64,000 nt of DNA from Natronosalvus halobius (GCF_024138145.1 NZ_CP099997.1:1178001-1242000); one strand, 5' to 3'. Counted from the first letter of the stretch, positions 1 to 8,719 are shown. Made by a program: numbers and translations. Notes: a model not told the origin generated them from the letters alone.

Positions 1-30
1 TTCGAGTGGGTGTCCGCCGACAAAATCGTT

Positions 31-94
31 CGATCACTCGATCACTCGATCACTTGATCACTTGATCACTCGATCACCCGATCACTCGATCACT
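31..94. repeat. 8-bp tandem repeat, 8 copies
   Basis: Eight contiguous copies of an octamer of the form (c/t)gatcac(t/c) run without spacers just upstream of the HD-domain gene. Five copies read cgatcact, two begin with t, and one ends in c. An upstream TTG would extend the following frame into the last copy, but the repeat looks like non-coding spacer. Confidence 0.9.
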
Positions 95-180
95 TGAGTT
101 CGCACGACCGACCGAACCGTCGGTCGTTCCCGAACGATTTTGCCGGCGGCCACGAACGAATGCCCATGAAACGAGTGCCC

Positions 181-888
181 ATGAACGACGTTCTCGAGCA
201 GGTTCGCCCCATCGCCAGATCCTACTTCGACGAAGCGGTGGCTCCGGCCCACGACTGGCACCACGTCAGGCGCGTCGAGACGAATGCGCGCCGCCTCGCC
301 GCCGAGCGGACGGACGTCGATCAGGACGTACTACTGTTGGCTGCGGTCCTCCACGACATCGGCCGACCGAAGGAAGATGCGGGCACCATCGACGACCATG
401 CCGAGTGGGGTGCCCGTGAGGCCCGGACGATCCTCGAGTCGCTCGACCAGCCTCCTGAGTCGGTCGACGCCGTCGCCCACTGCATCCGCGCGCATCGCTT
501 CTCGAACGACGTCGACCCCCGGACGACCGAGGCACGCCTCCTCTCGGATGCCGACAACCTGGACGCGCTCGGAGCCATTGGCCTCGCGCGCACGTTCTCC
601 TACGGGGGCGAACTCGGAACGACGATTTACGACTCCTCCCTCCCGCCGGCCGAAGACGATACGCGGGCCGGCGCAACCAGTGTCAATCACGTTTACAAGA
701 AGTTGCTGCGATTGCCCGACCGAATGTACACGCCAGAGGGGCGGGCAGTTGCCGAGGAACGCGCGAAAGTCGTCGATTCGTTCCTCGAGACGCTCGAGTG
801 TGAGGTGAGCAGCGAGCCAGCAGAACGCGAGGTGAGCGAGGTGCCGATAGAACGCGACTCGAGCGAGGAACAAGGAGAGGGAGTGTGA
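181..888 (+). CDS. HD-domain metal-dependent phosphohydrolase
   Basis: Predicted soluble HD-superfamily phosphohydrolase; the substrate is not known. The ligand set is visible: His24-Asp25-Trp-His27 near the N-terminus, the HD doublet in VLHDIGRP (residues 58-59), a later His in CIRAHRF, and the final Asp in the DADNLDALG motif, an arrangement like the YedJ type. The C-terminal 25 residues are a low-complexity Glu/Ser tail. The ATG at 181 places the first helix at the N-terminus; in-frame ATGs at 160 and 166 and a TTG at 94 would add non-conserved sequence. The next gene begins 5 bases after the stop, so the two are probably co-transcribed. Confidence 0.85.
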   Translation: MNDVLEQVRPIARSYFDEAVAPAHDWHHVRRVETNARRLAAERTDVDQDVLLLAAVLHDIGRPKEDAGTIDDHAEWGAREARTILESLDQPPESVDAVAHCIRAHRFSNDVDPRTTEARLLSDADNLDALGAIGLARTFSYGGELGTTIYDSSLPPAEDDTRAGATSVNHVYKKLLRLPDRMYTPEGRAVAEERAKVVDSFLETLECEVSSEPAEREVSEVPIERDSSEEQGEGV

Positions 889-892
889 GTCG

Positions 893-1711
893 ATGCCCGT
901 CCACGACCTCTCGTACCCGCTCGAGACTGGCATGCCCGTCTATCCGGGCTCGCCGCCGGTCGCGGTCGAACCCGCGGCGACGGTCGAAGACGACGGCTAC
1001 GCGACCACGGGTCTGTCGTTCGATTCTCACACGGGGACGCACATCGACTCGCCCGCGCACATGCGGTCGGATGGCCCAACGCTCGACGACTTCGACGTGG
1101 AGCGGTTCCGATTTAGGGCCGTTCTCGCAGATTGCCGTCCGCTCGAGCCTCGAGAACCGATCGGGGCGGACGACCTCGAGCGGGCGGTGGCTGCCGTTGC
1201 GGACGCAGACGTGGACGTGGACGTGGACGTGAACATGAACGTTGACGCAGACACGAACGCGAACGCGGACGTTGAGGCGGATACGGATGCAGACATTGAC
1301 GCAGGCGCCGATACGGATGCGCACGTTGACGCGACCACGACCGGAGACGAAAACGGAGATCCCGACCTCCTCATCTGCCAAACCGGCTGGGAAACCCACT
1401 GGGGAACCGACCGAGCGTTCGACCACCCCTACCTGACCGCGGCGGCCGCCGACTGGCTGGTCGAGCGCACCCTCGACCTCGGCATCGACGCGATGAACGT
1501 CGACCCGACGCCGGGAAGCGAACCCGTCCAGGACGAACCCGACAACTACCCCTTCCACCGAACGATGTTCGCCGACGACCGGCTCCTCCTGGAGAACCTC
1601 AGGGGGCTCGAGGCGCTTCCCGCCGGCGAGGCGTTCACCGTCCACGCGTATCCGCTCGCGGTCGCGAACGGGGACGGCGCCCCGGTTCGGGCGGTCGCCG
1701 TGCTTGGGTGA
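893..1711 (+). CDS. Cyclase-family metal-dependent hydrolase (kynurenine formamidase-like)
   Basis: Member of the cyclase/KynB amidohydrolase family, which hydrolyses amides or esters with a bound metal. The signature HTGTHIDSPAH is present, with His46, His50 and Asp52 as likely ligands. The family core is interrupted at about residues 105-156 by a tract built almost only from Asp, Val, Ala, Asn and Thr pairs (DVDVDV and similar), encoded by hexamer-like repeats. This is probably an acidic surface loop grown by repeat expansion. The core resumes at PDLLICQTGWE. It follows the HD gene by 5 bases with a GGAG-type ribosome site overlapping the upstream 3' end. The true substrate cannot be told from sequence. 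Confidence 0.85.
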   Translation: MPVHDLSYPLETGMPVYPGSPPVAVEPAATVEDDGYATTGLSFDSHTGTHIDSPAHMRSDGPTLDDFDVERFRFRAVLADCRPLEPREPIGADDLERAVAAVADADVDVDVDVNMNVDADTNANADVEADTDADIDAGADTDAHVDATTTGDENGDPDLLICQTGWETHWGTDRAFDHPYLTAAAADWLVERTLDLGIDAMNVDPTPGSEPVQDEPDNYPFHRTMFADDRLLLENLRGLEALPAGEAFTVHAYPLAVANGDGAPVRAVAVLG

Positions 1712-1751
1712 GGTGGTCGCCGTGCTCGAGTGAGGTGGTCGCCGTGCTCGA
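1691..1751. repeat. 22-nt tandem repeat at the 3' end of the cyclase gene
   Basis: The last 20 bases of the cyclase gene (ggtcgccgtgctt core) are repeated immediately downstream in two full 22-nt copies, at 1708-1729 and 1730-1751. The stop codon lies at the first junction, so the spacer seems to have grown by tandem duplication of the gene end. Confidence 0.85.
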
Positions 1752-1805
1752 GAGCGAGCCGTCGTCTCAGAACGCTTTTCCCCCGATCGGCCCTTGATCG
1801 AGGTG

Positions 1806-2198
1806 ATGGCACTTCCCGCCCAGTTCGTGGTCGCCCTCGTCGGCGCTGTTCTCATCGGCGCCGTCACTATCGTCGTCTACCGGGACGCCGACCGCCTCGA
1901 GTTCGAGCGTCCGTGGCTGTGGGCCGCCGTTGTGGCCGTTCCGATGCTCTTCGCGCTGTCGCTGCACGTCGTGCTCGGGACCGTCCCGATCCCGGGCCTT
2001 CTCGTACTCGTGGTCGCGGGGCTCGCCTTCTACGCGTTCGAACGAGACGACACGGTCCACGGCGACGAGACCGCCGATCCGCACGTCCTCCCTGGCGGGT
2101 CGGACGCAGGTAACGGGGCTCCAGCAGGCGGATCCGATACGGATCACGGGAACGGCGAAAGCGATACAGATGCCGGCGAGCGCGACGATGATCGGTGA
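1806..2198 (+). CDS. Small membrane protein with acidic C-terminal tail
   Basis: About 130 residues. Two or three hydrophobic helices are visible: FVVALVGAVLIGAVTIVV near the N-terminus, then LWAAVVAVPMLFALSL and LLVLVVAGLAFYAF. A charged tail rich in Gly, Asp and Asn follows from about residue 80. The pattern matches small haloarchaeal inner-membrane proteins of unknown role. ATG 1806 is chosen because it directly precedes the first hydrophobic segment; a TTG at 1794 would add MIEV. It lies between the cyclase gene and msrA on the same strand. No function is assigned. Confidence 0.75.
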   Translation: MALPAQFVVALVGAVLIGAVTIVVYRDADRLEFERPWLWAAVVAVPMLFALSLHVVLGTVPIPGLLVLVVAGLAFYAFERDDTVHGDETADPHVLPGGSDAGNGAPAGGSDTDHGNGESDTDAGERDDDR

Positions 2199-2258
2199 CC
2201 GGGCGCCAGCACGGCCGAAGCCCGTCACACCTTTTGCCGGCCAGCACGTACGACACCC

Positions 2259-2798
2259 ATGGAACGAGCGACCGTCGGCGGCGGCTGTTTCTGGTGTATC
2301 GAAGCGGCGTATAAGGAACTCGAGGGCATCGAGTCGGTCACGTCGGGATACGCGGGCGGCCACGTCGAGGACCCGAGCTACGAGGCCGTCTGCACGGGCG
2401 AGACCGGCCACGCGGAGGTCGTCCAACTCGAGTACGACCCCGACGTGATCGGCTACGACGAAATTCTCGAGATCTTCTTCACCGTCCACGATCCGACGCA
2501 GGTGGACCGGCAGGGACCGGACGTTGGTACCCAGTACCGGTCAGCAATCTTCACGCACGACGACGAGCAACGCGAACTCGCGACGGCGTTTATCGAGGAA
2601 CTCGAGGCCGAGGGCGTCTACGACGACGAAATCGCGACCGAGGTCGAACCGCTCGAGACGTTCTACGAAGCCGAGGCGTACCACCAGGACTATTTCGAGA
2701 AGAACCCCACGGACGCCTACTGTCGGATGCACGCTGCGCCCAAAATCGACAAAGTTCGCGAGCAGTTCACCGAGCGCGTGGCCGAGTCGACGCAGTAA
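2259..2798 (+). CDS. msrA: Peptide-methionine (S)-S-oxide reductase MsrA
   Basis: Repairs oxidised methionine by reducing the S-epimer of methionine sulfoxide in proteins. The family signature GCFWC is at residues 9-13, so Cys10 is the predicted nucleophile. Other conserved parts are SGYAGGH, the ETGHAEVVQ block, FFTVHDPTQ, the GTQYRS block and the AEAYHQDYF motif. The length of 179 residues is normal for a single-domain archaeal MsrA. No MsrB is fused or adjacent. Acts in the cytoplasm with a thioredoxin-like reductant. Confidence 0.97.
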   Translation: MERATVGGGCFWCIEAAYKELEGIESVTSGYAGGHVEDPSYEAVCTGETGHAEVVQLEYDPDVIGYDEILEIFFTVHDPTQVDRQGPDVGTQYRSAIFTHDDEQRELATAFIEELEAEGVYDDEIATEVEPLETFYEAEAYHQDYFEKNPTDAYCRMHAAPKIDKVREQFTERVAESTQ

Positions 2799-2882
2799 CG
2801 ATCGACAGACGGAACCGTTTCGAACCTGGCAACGTCCGAGAGTTATTAGTGCCTCGCCACGAACCACGAGACGAACTGGTGC

Positions 2883-3635
2883 ATGGACGAGTTACTCGCG
2901 GCACGAAACGCCCTCCTGGAAGCCCTCCTCGAGACGCCACGGACGAAACCCGAACTCGTCGACGAACTGTCCACGTCCCGATCAACGATCGACCGCGGGA
3001 TCGCGTCGTTGCTCGAGACCGGGTGTATCGAACGACGTGATTCGGCTTACCTCGCGACCGAAACAGGGCGACTCGCCTGTCGCGCTCGACAGGACTACCT
3101 CGCCGTCCTGGAGCAGATCGAACGGGGCGAGCCGATCCTGAAGGAACTCCCCCTCGAGTCGATCGACCTGTCGTTCCTTCGCGAGGCATCGATCGACGTG
3201 CCGAGTCCGCAGGCGCCGTGGACGGCCCTCGAGACGACCATGCGGTACGTCCACGAATCGTCGGCGGTGTACGGCACGGCTCCGGTGGTCTTCGACCTCT
3301 ACTTCGACGAGTTCCTGGAGTCGATCGAGAACGGCGGGTTGTGCGCGGAACTGGTTCTCGATCAGACCCTGTTGTCCTCGCTCGACGACGATCAGCACGA
3401 CCGGCTTCGGGAGATCATCGACGCGGGCTCCGGTCGGCTGTACACGGCCGCGCTCGAGACGCCGTACGCCATCTGGATCGCAGAAGGTGAGACCGTCGTC
3501 GCCGGACTAACGGTGTACTCCGAGAACGGGCTCGCGGGTGTCCTCCGAACCGACGATCCCGAGAGCGTCGCCTGGGTTCGCGAACGGTACCGCGAGCGCC
3601 GAGCCGAGTCCGAACTCGTCTGGGACCCCGACTGA
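2883..3635 (+). CDS. wHTH transcriptional regulator with FilR1 (DUF1724) domain
   Basis: The N-terminal 65 residues form a winged helix-turn-helix (TKPELVDELSTSRSTIDRGIASLLETGCI). The C-terminal half, from about residue 115, matches the FilR1/DUF1724 effector domain common in haloarchaeal and methanogen regulators: PVVFDLYFDEFLESI, then repeated strand blocks ending in AGLTVYSENGLAGVL and RERYRERR. Length is about 250 residues, as usual for the family. The ligand and target genes are unknown; archaeal FilR1 proteins mostly act as metabolic regulators. It stands alone between msrA and the adenosyltransferase gene. Confidence 0.88.
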   Translation: MDELLAARNALLEALLETPRTKPELVDELSTSRSTIDRGIASLLETGCIERRDSAYLATETGRLACRARQDYLAVLEQIERGEPILKELPLESIDLSFLREASIDVPSPQAPWTALETTMRYVHESSAVYGTAPVVFDLYFDEFLESIENGGLCAELVLDQTLLSSLDDDQHDRLREIIDAGSGRLYTAALETPYAIWIAEGETVVAGLTVYSENGLAGVLRTDDPESVAWVRERYRERRAESELVWDPD

Positions 3636-3704
3636 GGCCGGTCGATGCGAGGGGACACCGGTCGATGGCACAAACGGTTAGGTCGTGACGGTCCGAGATG
3701 GCGC

Positions 3705-4511
3705 ATGGACGGACCAGCGGCTAACGGCGGCGAGAGTCAGGGCGGCCGCGACGCCGAGCGTGAGGGCGACAGCGACGCCGAGCCGGAGACAGGCGCCGAC
3801 AGCGACAGCGAATGGGAAGCAAGGGCCGACGTCGATAACGAGTCTGACGTCCTCGAGAACACTCCCGGTGGCGGGAACTCCCCCACGGCCCGACCGATCA
3901 CGCCCGACGCCCCGTCGGAGTTCGGTCTGGTGCAGGTGTGGTGGGGCGACGGCAAGGGAAAGACCACGGCCGCGATGGGACTGGGACTGCGGGCCGCGGG
4001 AAACGGCTTTCGGGTCCACATGCTCCAGTTCATGAAGGGCGGCGCCTCGAGCGTCGAGGCCGTCCGCGGCGAGTACAACGCCATCGAGTCCCTCCCCGGG
4101 TTCAGCTACGAGAACCTCGGCCACTACGGCTGGCACGGGATGGCCGACGGGAGCGACGACGTCGACCACGAGCGCGAGGCCCGATCTGGACTCGAGCGCG
4201 CTCGTGACCTGGTGTCGGCAGCGAACGAAGCCGACCTGACGACGCCGTTTCCGCTCGATTCCGATCCCGACGACGGCGTCCACATGCTCGTTCTCGACGA
4301 GATCCTCTACGCGGTCGAGAGCGACCTCATCGAGCCCGAATCCGTGGTCGAACTCCTCGATGACAAGCCCGACTCGCTCGAGGTCGTGCTCACGGGCGGA
4401 CACACCGAACCGGCGTACCTCCTCGAGCACGCCGACCTCGTGACGGAGGTCGCCAAGCGTCGTCACCCCTTCGACGACGGCCAGCAGGCGCGACGCGGGA
4501 CAGAGTACTGA
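3705..4511 (+). CDS. cobA: Cob(I)alamin adenosyltransferase (CobA/CobO type)
   Basis: Transfers the 5'-deoxyadenosyl group of ATP to cob(I)alamin, giving adenosylcobalamin; used in synthesis and salvage. The P-loop WWGDGKGKTTAAMG near residue 80, the LQFMKGG motif, the LDEILYAV Walker-B-like block and the LTGGHTEPAYLLE C-terminal motif all fit this family. The first 70 residues are an acidic low-complexity extension absent from bacterial homologues. ATG 3705 is preferred; an ATG at 3645 adds 20 basic residues. It is not clustered with other cobalamin genes; cbiX is 40 kb away. The stop codon lies inside an 18-nt tandem repeat. Confidence 0.92.
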   Translation: MDGPAANGGESQGGRDAEREGDSDAEPETGADSDSEWEARADVDNESDVLENTPGGGNSPTARPITPDAPSEFGLVQVWWGDGKGKTTAAMGLGLRAAGNGFRVHMLQFMKGGASSVEAVRGEYNAIESLPGFSYENLGHYGWHGMADGSDDVDHEREARSGLERARDLVSAANEADLTTPFPLDSDPDDGVHMLVLDEILYAVESDLIEPESVVELLDDKPDSLEVVLTGGHTEPAYLLEHADLVTEVAKRRHPFDDGQQARRGTEY

Positions 4512-4528
4512 CGCGGGACAGAGTACTG
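4493..4528. repeat. 18-nt tandem duplication at the cobA stop codon
   Basis: The unit acgcgggacagagtactg, which contains the last codons and most of the stop of the adenosyltransferase gene, is present twice in perfect tandem, followed by a 5-nt partial third copy. Confidence 0.9.
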
Positions 4529-4617
4529 ACGCGACCGAAAACGACCCGCCGTGCTGTCACTCCTCGACAAAACGGACAGTACAGTTATGGGGAACGCCCG
4601 ACGAATCGTCCACAGCA

Positions 4618-5382
4618 ATGGTCGCGCTCCGCGTCGCCGGACTCGAGAAGTCGTTCGGATCGGTGACCGCACTCTCGGGAATGAGCTTCGCCGTCGATTC
4701 GGGCGAACTCTTCGGCTTTCTCGGCCCCAACGGCGCCGGCAAGACGACGACGATCGGCATCCTCACGGGCCGACTCGCCCCCGACGCAGGCGAGGTGTCC
4801 GTCCTGGAGACCGATCCCACGAGCGAACCGGTCGAGACGCGCCGGCGTGTCGGAATCCTCCCCGAGCAACAGTCACCGCCGAGTTTCCTGACGCCGCGCG
4901 AGTACTTCGAGTTCGTGGGCTCGATCCGCGGGCTCGAACTCGACACCGTCTCCGCCCGCGTCGACACCTGGGCTGACCGCCTCGGCTTCGCGAGCAAACT
5001 CGAGACGCTGCACACCGACCTCTCGCGAGGCCAACAGCAGAAGGTCATGATCACGCAGGCGTTCCTCCACGAACCCGACCTCGTCTTCATCGACGAACCG
5101 CTCGTCAACCTCGACCCGCTCGTCCAGGAGCAGGTGAAGGCGTTTCTGCTCGAGTACGTCGACCGCGGACACACGATCTTCGTGTCGACGCACAACGTCG
5201 ACGTCGCGGAGGCGATCTGTACCCGCGTCGGCTTCGTCACCGACGGCACCTGCCGCATCGTCGAAACGCCCGTCGACGCTGGCGGGCTTCGCGAGCGATT
5301 CCTCGAGTACGTCGAAACGACCGATTCAGCGGACGTTCCGACGCTCGGTGGCGAAGGTTCGACGCCAGTACCGCCCCAGTAG
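4618..5382 (+). CDS. ABC transporter ATP-binding protein
   Basis: Nucleotide-binding subunit of an ABC exporter. All motifs are intact: Walker A GPNGAGKTT (about residues 38-46), Q-loop LPEQQ, signature LSRGQQQKV, Walker B LVFIDEPL and H-loop STHN. The C-terminal tail is short and Ser/Pro-rich. The permease gene starts 23 bases after the stop on the same strand, so they form one transporter operon. Similar pairs in haloarchaea carry unknown substrates. The start ATG at 4618 begins the VALRVAGLEKSFG strand directly. Confidence 0.95.
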   Translation: MVALRVAGLEKSFGSVTALSGMSFAVDSGELFGFLGPNGAGKTTTIGILTGRLAPDAGEVSVLETDPTSEPVETRRRVGILPEQQSPPSFLTPREYFEFVGSIRGLELDTVSARVDTWADRLGFASKLETLHTDLSRGQQQKVMITQAFLHEPDLVFIDEPLVNLDPLVQEQVKAFLLEYVDRGHTIFVSTHNVDVAEAICTRVGFVTDGTCRIVETPVDAGGLRERFLEYVETTDSADVPTLGGEGSTPVPPQ

Positions 5383-5404
5383 CACCGCCAGAGTCTCAAT
5401 CACC

Positions 5405-6835
5405 ATGACCACGTCTCTCGATTGGCTCGTCTTCCGCACGCTTGCCCTCGAGGAGTGGCGACTCCACGCCCGACTGTTCGGCGGTCGACGGTTCTACGCC
5501 TTTCCGCTCGTCGTCGCCGCCCTCGTCGTCGCCGGTGGGTTCGCCCTGCGCGAAACGGGCTACACGAACGACTCGATCCTGGCCGGGGTCCACGTCGCAG
5601 CCCTCGCGTTCGGCCTCTACAGCGGCACCGCCGCCTTCGCCGGCTCGGACATGCTCGAGAACGTCTTCGGCGACCTCTCCTTGCTCCTCTCGAGCGCGGA
5701 CACCCTGCCGCTGTCCCGGCGACGGCTGCTCGCTCACTTCCTGCTGAAGGACGCCCTCTTCTACGGGGTGACGATGATCCTGCCGCTCTCGCTGGTGGTC
5801 GTGGCGCTCGAGGGGCTCTCGGTTTCGACGCCAGCGGACGTACTCGGACTCTGGCTCTCGTTGTGGCTCGTCTTCGCCGCAGGAATGACGGCGACGCTCG
5901 CGCTCATCGCCCTCCGAACCCGAGGACTATCGACGCGGGGCGGCCTGCTCGGCGTCCTCGCGGTCGGTGGCGCGTGGTCGATCGCGGGCCGCCCTCGCCC
6001 GTCCGTCTCCGTGACCGACCTCGTCCTGGTCGGGGCACCGCTCCAGATCGGCGCCTCCCTCGTCGCCGTCCTCGTCGTGACCGCCGCGCTCTCCGTTCGA
6101 ATCTACGATCCCGCGTACGCGCGTCCGACGCGAACGCACCGCCAGCGCTTTCGTACACTCGAGTCCCTGCCCGGAAGCGACCCTCTCGTCGCGAAGACGT
6201 TGCTCGACCTGGCGCGGTCGAGCGGCGGCGTCTGGAAGCCGCTCGTGTCGGTGGGAATCCTCCTCGGCCTCGTCGTCGTGCTCGTCGGGATCGTTCGAGA
6301 CGGCGTCGGGATCGAACCCGCACTCGGTCCGTTCTTCGGGAGCGTGCTCGGGCTGTCGGCCTTCACGACCTACAACTGGCTGACCCAGTTCGACGCGGTC
6401 GAGTCCTACGCGGCCTATCCCGTCTCGGTCGCCACGGTCTTTCGAGCGAAGCGGCGTGCGTTCTACCTCGTCGGCCTCCCGACGATGACGCTCGCCTACC
6501 TCGTCGCGCTCGTCTGGGCTCGACCGCCGCTTCTCGACGCTGTCGTGGGGTTCGTGCTCCTCGTCGGCCTTGCGCTGTACTACTACGGTCTGACCGTCTT
6601 CGTCGCCGGCTTCGACCCCAACGAGTTCCTCTTCGACGCGGTCAGGTTCGGCGCGTTCACCCTCGGCGTCGCCGTCGCCCTGGTGCCGACGCTCGTCGTC
6701 GGCTTCGTCGCCGTGTCGCTGACTACCGCCGTCGCGGCCGCACTGACCGTGATCGCCTGTATCGCCGGAGCGCTCGGATGGTGGCTCGCCCTCCGTTCGG
6801 AGCCGCGGTGGACGCGACGGTATCGCCGAGGGTGA
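5405..6835 (+). CDS. ABC transporter permease, multi-pass membrane protein
   Basis: About 476 residues with roughly ten to twelve hydrophobic helices, for example AFPLVVAALVVAGGF near residue 40, then paired helices around FYGVTMILPLSLVVVAL, VGILLGLVVVLVGIV, LAYLVALVW and VGFVLLVGLALYYYGL. No extracytoplasmic FtsX/MacB domain is visible. It is a haloarchaeal ABC-2-like permease partner of the upstream ATPase. ATG 5405 (TTSLDWLVFRTLALEEW) is chosen; the frame stays open upstream to 5348 inside the ATPase gene, but that part shows no conservation. Substrate unknown. Confidence 0.85.
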   Translation: MTTSLDWLVFRTLALEEWRLHARLFGGRRFYAFPLVVAALVVAGGFALRETGYTNDSILAGVHVAALAFGLYSGTAAFAGSDMLENVFGDLSLLLSSADTLPLSRRRLLAHFLLKDALFYGVTMILPLSLVVVALEGLSVSTPADVLGLWLSLWLVFAAGMTATLALIALRTRGLSTRGGLLGVLAVGGAWSIAGRPRPSVSVTDLVLVGAPLQIGASLVAVLVVTAALSVRIYDPAYARPTRTHRQRFRTLESLPGSDPLVAKTLLDLARSSGGVWKPLVSVGILLGLVVVLVGIVRDGVGIEPALGPFFGSVLGLSAFTTYNWLTQFDAVESYAAYPVSVATVFRAKRRAFYLVGLPTMTLAYLVALVWARPPLLDAVVGFVLLVGLALYYYGLTVFVAGFDPNEFLFDAVRFGAFTLGVAVALVPTLVVGFVAVSLTTAVAAALTVIACIAGALGWWLALRSEPRWTRRYRRG

Positions 6836-6878
6836 CGAACCGACGGAGCAAAGACCTCCGAATCGAAAGGACTGGCGA

Positions 6879-8273
6879 ATGCCCGCTCGCGTCCTCCAGT
6901 ACTCCGACGTCGAAAACGCCTGCGACGAGCCCGCACGAATCGGTCGGCTCGCGACCGCCCTCCAGCAGTACCGGGACGAGGACACGGTGGTCGTCGGTAC
7001 CGGCGACAACACGGCACCCGGCGTGTTGCCGCTCGTAATGGAGGGGAGACAGGCCCTGGAATTTTACGACGCCGTCGACCCGGACCTCGAGACCTTCGGC
7101 AACCACGACTTCGATTTCGGCGTCGACGCGGCCCGCGAGATCGTTCGCCGCTCCCCACAGACCTGGCTGAGCGCGAACGTGCGGCGCAACGGCGGCCCGT
7201 TCGGGTCGGACGTTGGCGTCCGGCCGTGGACCGTGCTCGAACGAGACGGGACGCGGATCGGTTTCACGGGGGTCACGACGCCGCGGACGGTGTCGCTGAA
7301 CCCGATGGCGACGGACATCGACGTCCACGATCCCGTCGAGACCGCGCGGGCGGCGATCGACGACCTCCGCGACGAGGGGGCCGACTACGTCGTCGTCTGC
7401 TCGCACCTCGGGCGAGGCGACGACGCCCTTGCGCGGCAGGTTGATGCCGACGTTGTCCTCGGTGGGCACGTTCCGAGCGCCCGGAACGAGGTCGTCGAAG
7501 GGACGCTACTCACGCGACCCGGCGACGGCGGGACGGCGATCGTTGACCTGACATTCGAGCGCGACGGGCCGGCCGCGACGATTCGGCAGACGACCGGACT
7601 CGAGCCCCACGAGGACGTGGTCCGGTCGTTCGAAGCCCTCCAGGACGAGACGGGACTCGACGAGGTGATCGCTCGCGTCGACGAGCCACTCGACCGGTCC
7701 GAGACGACACTCTTTGGCGGCGAGGCCAGGCTCGGGAACTTCGTCACCGACGCCTACCGCTGGAAGACCGGGGCCGACGTCGCTATCCAGAACAGCGGCG
7801 GGCTCAGGACCGGGACGACGCTCTCGGGTGACGTCACGGTCGCCGACGTCGTCAGCCTCGTCCCGTTCGAGGAACCCGTCGCCGTCGCCGAGGTCAGCGG
7901 CTCGACGCTCGAGGCCATCTTCGAGGGGGCCGCCGGACTCGACCTGGGGTTCGCCGAACCGGACTGGTGGCACGCCCAGGTGAGCGGCGTCATCCTCGAG
8001 TGGGACCCGACGGATCACAGCGTCGCTGTCGATAGCGTCGGCGGGGAACCGCTCGACCCTGACCAGCGTTACCGAGTGGCAACCTCCGATTACCTCTTTC
8101 ACACCGACGACGAGTTTCCCGCGCTTGACCCGGCGGATCGCGTCGAGCGAACGGAGTCGAGCCAGTACGACGTGTTGGTCGAATACGCCAGAGAGAACGG
8201 CATCGACCCCGCTATCGAGGGGCGCGTGCGTCGACTCGAATCACGACTCGAGTCGAGCAAACACACCGAGTGA
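6879..8273 (+). CDS. 5'-nucleotidase/UshA-type metallophosphoesterase
   Basis: Calcineurin-like N-terminal domain with the GNHDFDFG metal motif, VVVCSHLG and VVLGGHVPS, followed by the 5'-nucleotidase C-terminal domain (NSGGLRTGTTLSGDVTVADV, then the VATSDYLFHTDDEF region). The first metal motif is odd: family members usually read DxHG near the N-terminus, while here the segment is QYSDVENACDEP, so metal site 1 may be altered. No signal peptide is present, so it is probably cytoplasmic, unlike bacterial UshA. Likely hydrolyses nucleotides or other phosphoesters. It precedes a UspA gene by 35 bases. Confidence 0.87.
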   Translation: MPARVLQYSDVENACDEPARIGRLATALQQYRDEDTVVVGTGDNTAPGVLPLVMEGRQALEFYDAVDPDLETFGNHDFDFGVDAAREIVRRSPQTWLSANVRRNGGPFGSDVGVRPWTVLERDGTRIGFTGVTTPRTVSLNPMATDIDVHDPVETARAAIDDLRDEGADYVVVCSHLGRGDDALARQVDADVVLGGHVPSARNEVVEGTLLTRPGDGGTAIVDLTFERDGPAATIRQTTGLEPHEDVVRSFEALQDETGLDEVIARVDEPLDRSETTLFGGEARLGNFVTDAYRWKTGADVAIQNSGGLRTGTTLSGDVTVADVVSLVPFEEPVAVAEVSGSTLEAIFEGAAGLDLGFAEPDWWHAQVSGVILEWDPTDHSVAVDSVGGEPLDPDQRYRVATSDYLFHTDDEFPALDPADRVERTESSQYDVLVEYARENGIDPAIEGRVRRLESRLESSKHTE

Positions 8274-8308
8274 AACGTTTACCACTACGGACCGCGTTTT
8301 CTCTCCTG

Positions 8309-8719
8309 ATGACACTGGTCGTGGTCCCCGTTCGATACCCATTAACGAACAATTCTCGCCGCACGCTCGAGGAGGCCATCGAGGTCGCCAACGAACGAAA
8401 CGCGGCTCTCTCGGTGTTGCACGTCAATCTCTATCAGAACGGCAAGACGGTGACGCGGACGGATCTGAAATCAGCTGTCGAGCGCCAGTTCGGTCGCCTG
8501 AAGAACACCCGATACGTCGTCCGATCAGGGTTTCTCGTCGAGGAAACGATTCTCGACGAAGTCGCCGGCGAGGCGGCGGACGTCGTCGTCGTGGGCAGCA
8601 AGCAGGTGAGCCGCTGGCGACGCATCCTCGGGCGGGTGATGGACAACCCTAACATCGAGCGCTACCTCAAGAACCACCTCGAGTGCGAAGTGATCACGGT
8701 CGGCCAGGCCGTCGCGTAG
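8309..8719 (+). CDS. Universal stress protein family (UspA) protein
   Basis: Single Usp domain of 136 residues: LVVVPVRYPLTNNSRRTLEEA at the N-terminus, then the ADVVVVGSKQ strand. The usual ATP-binding glycine pattern (G-2x-G-9x-G-S/T) is degenerate (SRWRRILGRVMDNPNI), so nucleotide binding is doubtful. ATG 8309 starts at the first beta strand; an in-frame ATG at 8270 overlaps the upstream stop and adds MKRLPLRTAFSLL. First of three UspA genes in the window; the other two carry more canonical ATP motifs. Confidence 0.85.
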   Translation: MTLVVVPVRYPLTNNSRRTLEEAIEVANERNAALSVLHVNLYQNGKTVTRTDLKSAVERQFGRLKNTRYVVRSGFLVEETILDEVAGEAADVVVVGSKQVSRWRRILGRVMDNPNIERYLKNHLECEVITVGQAVA

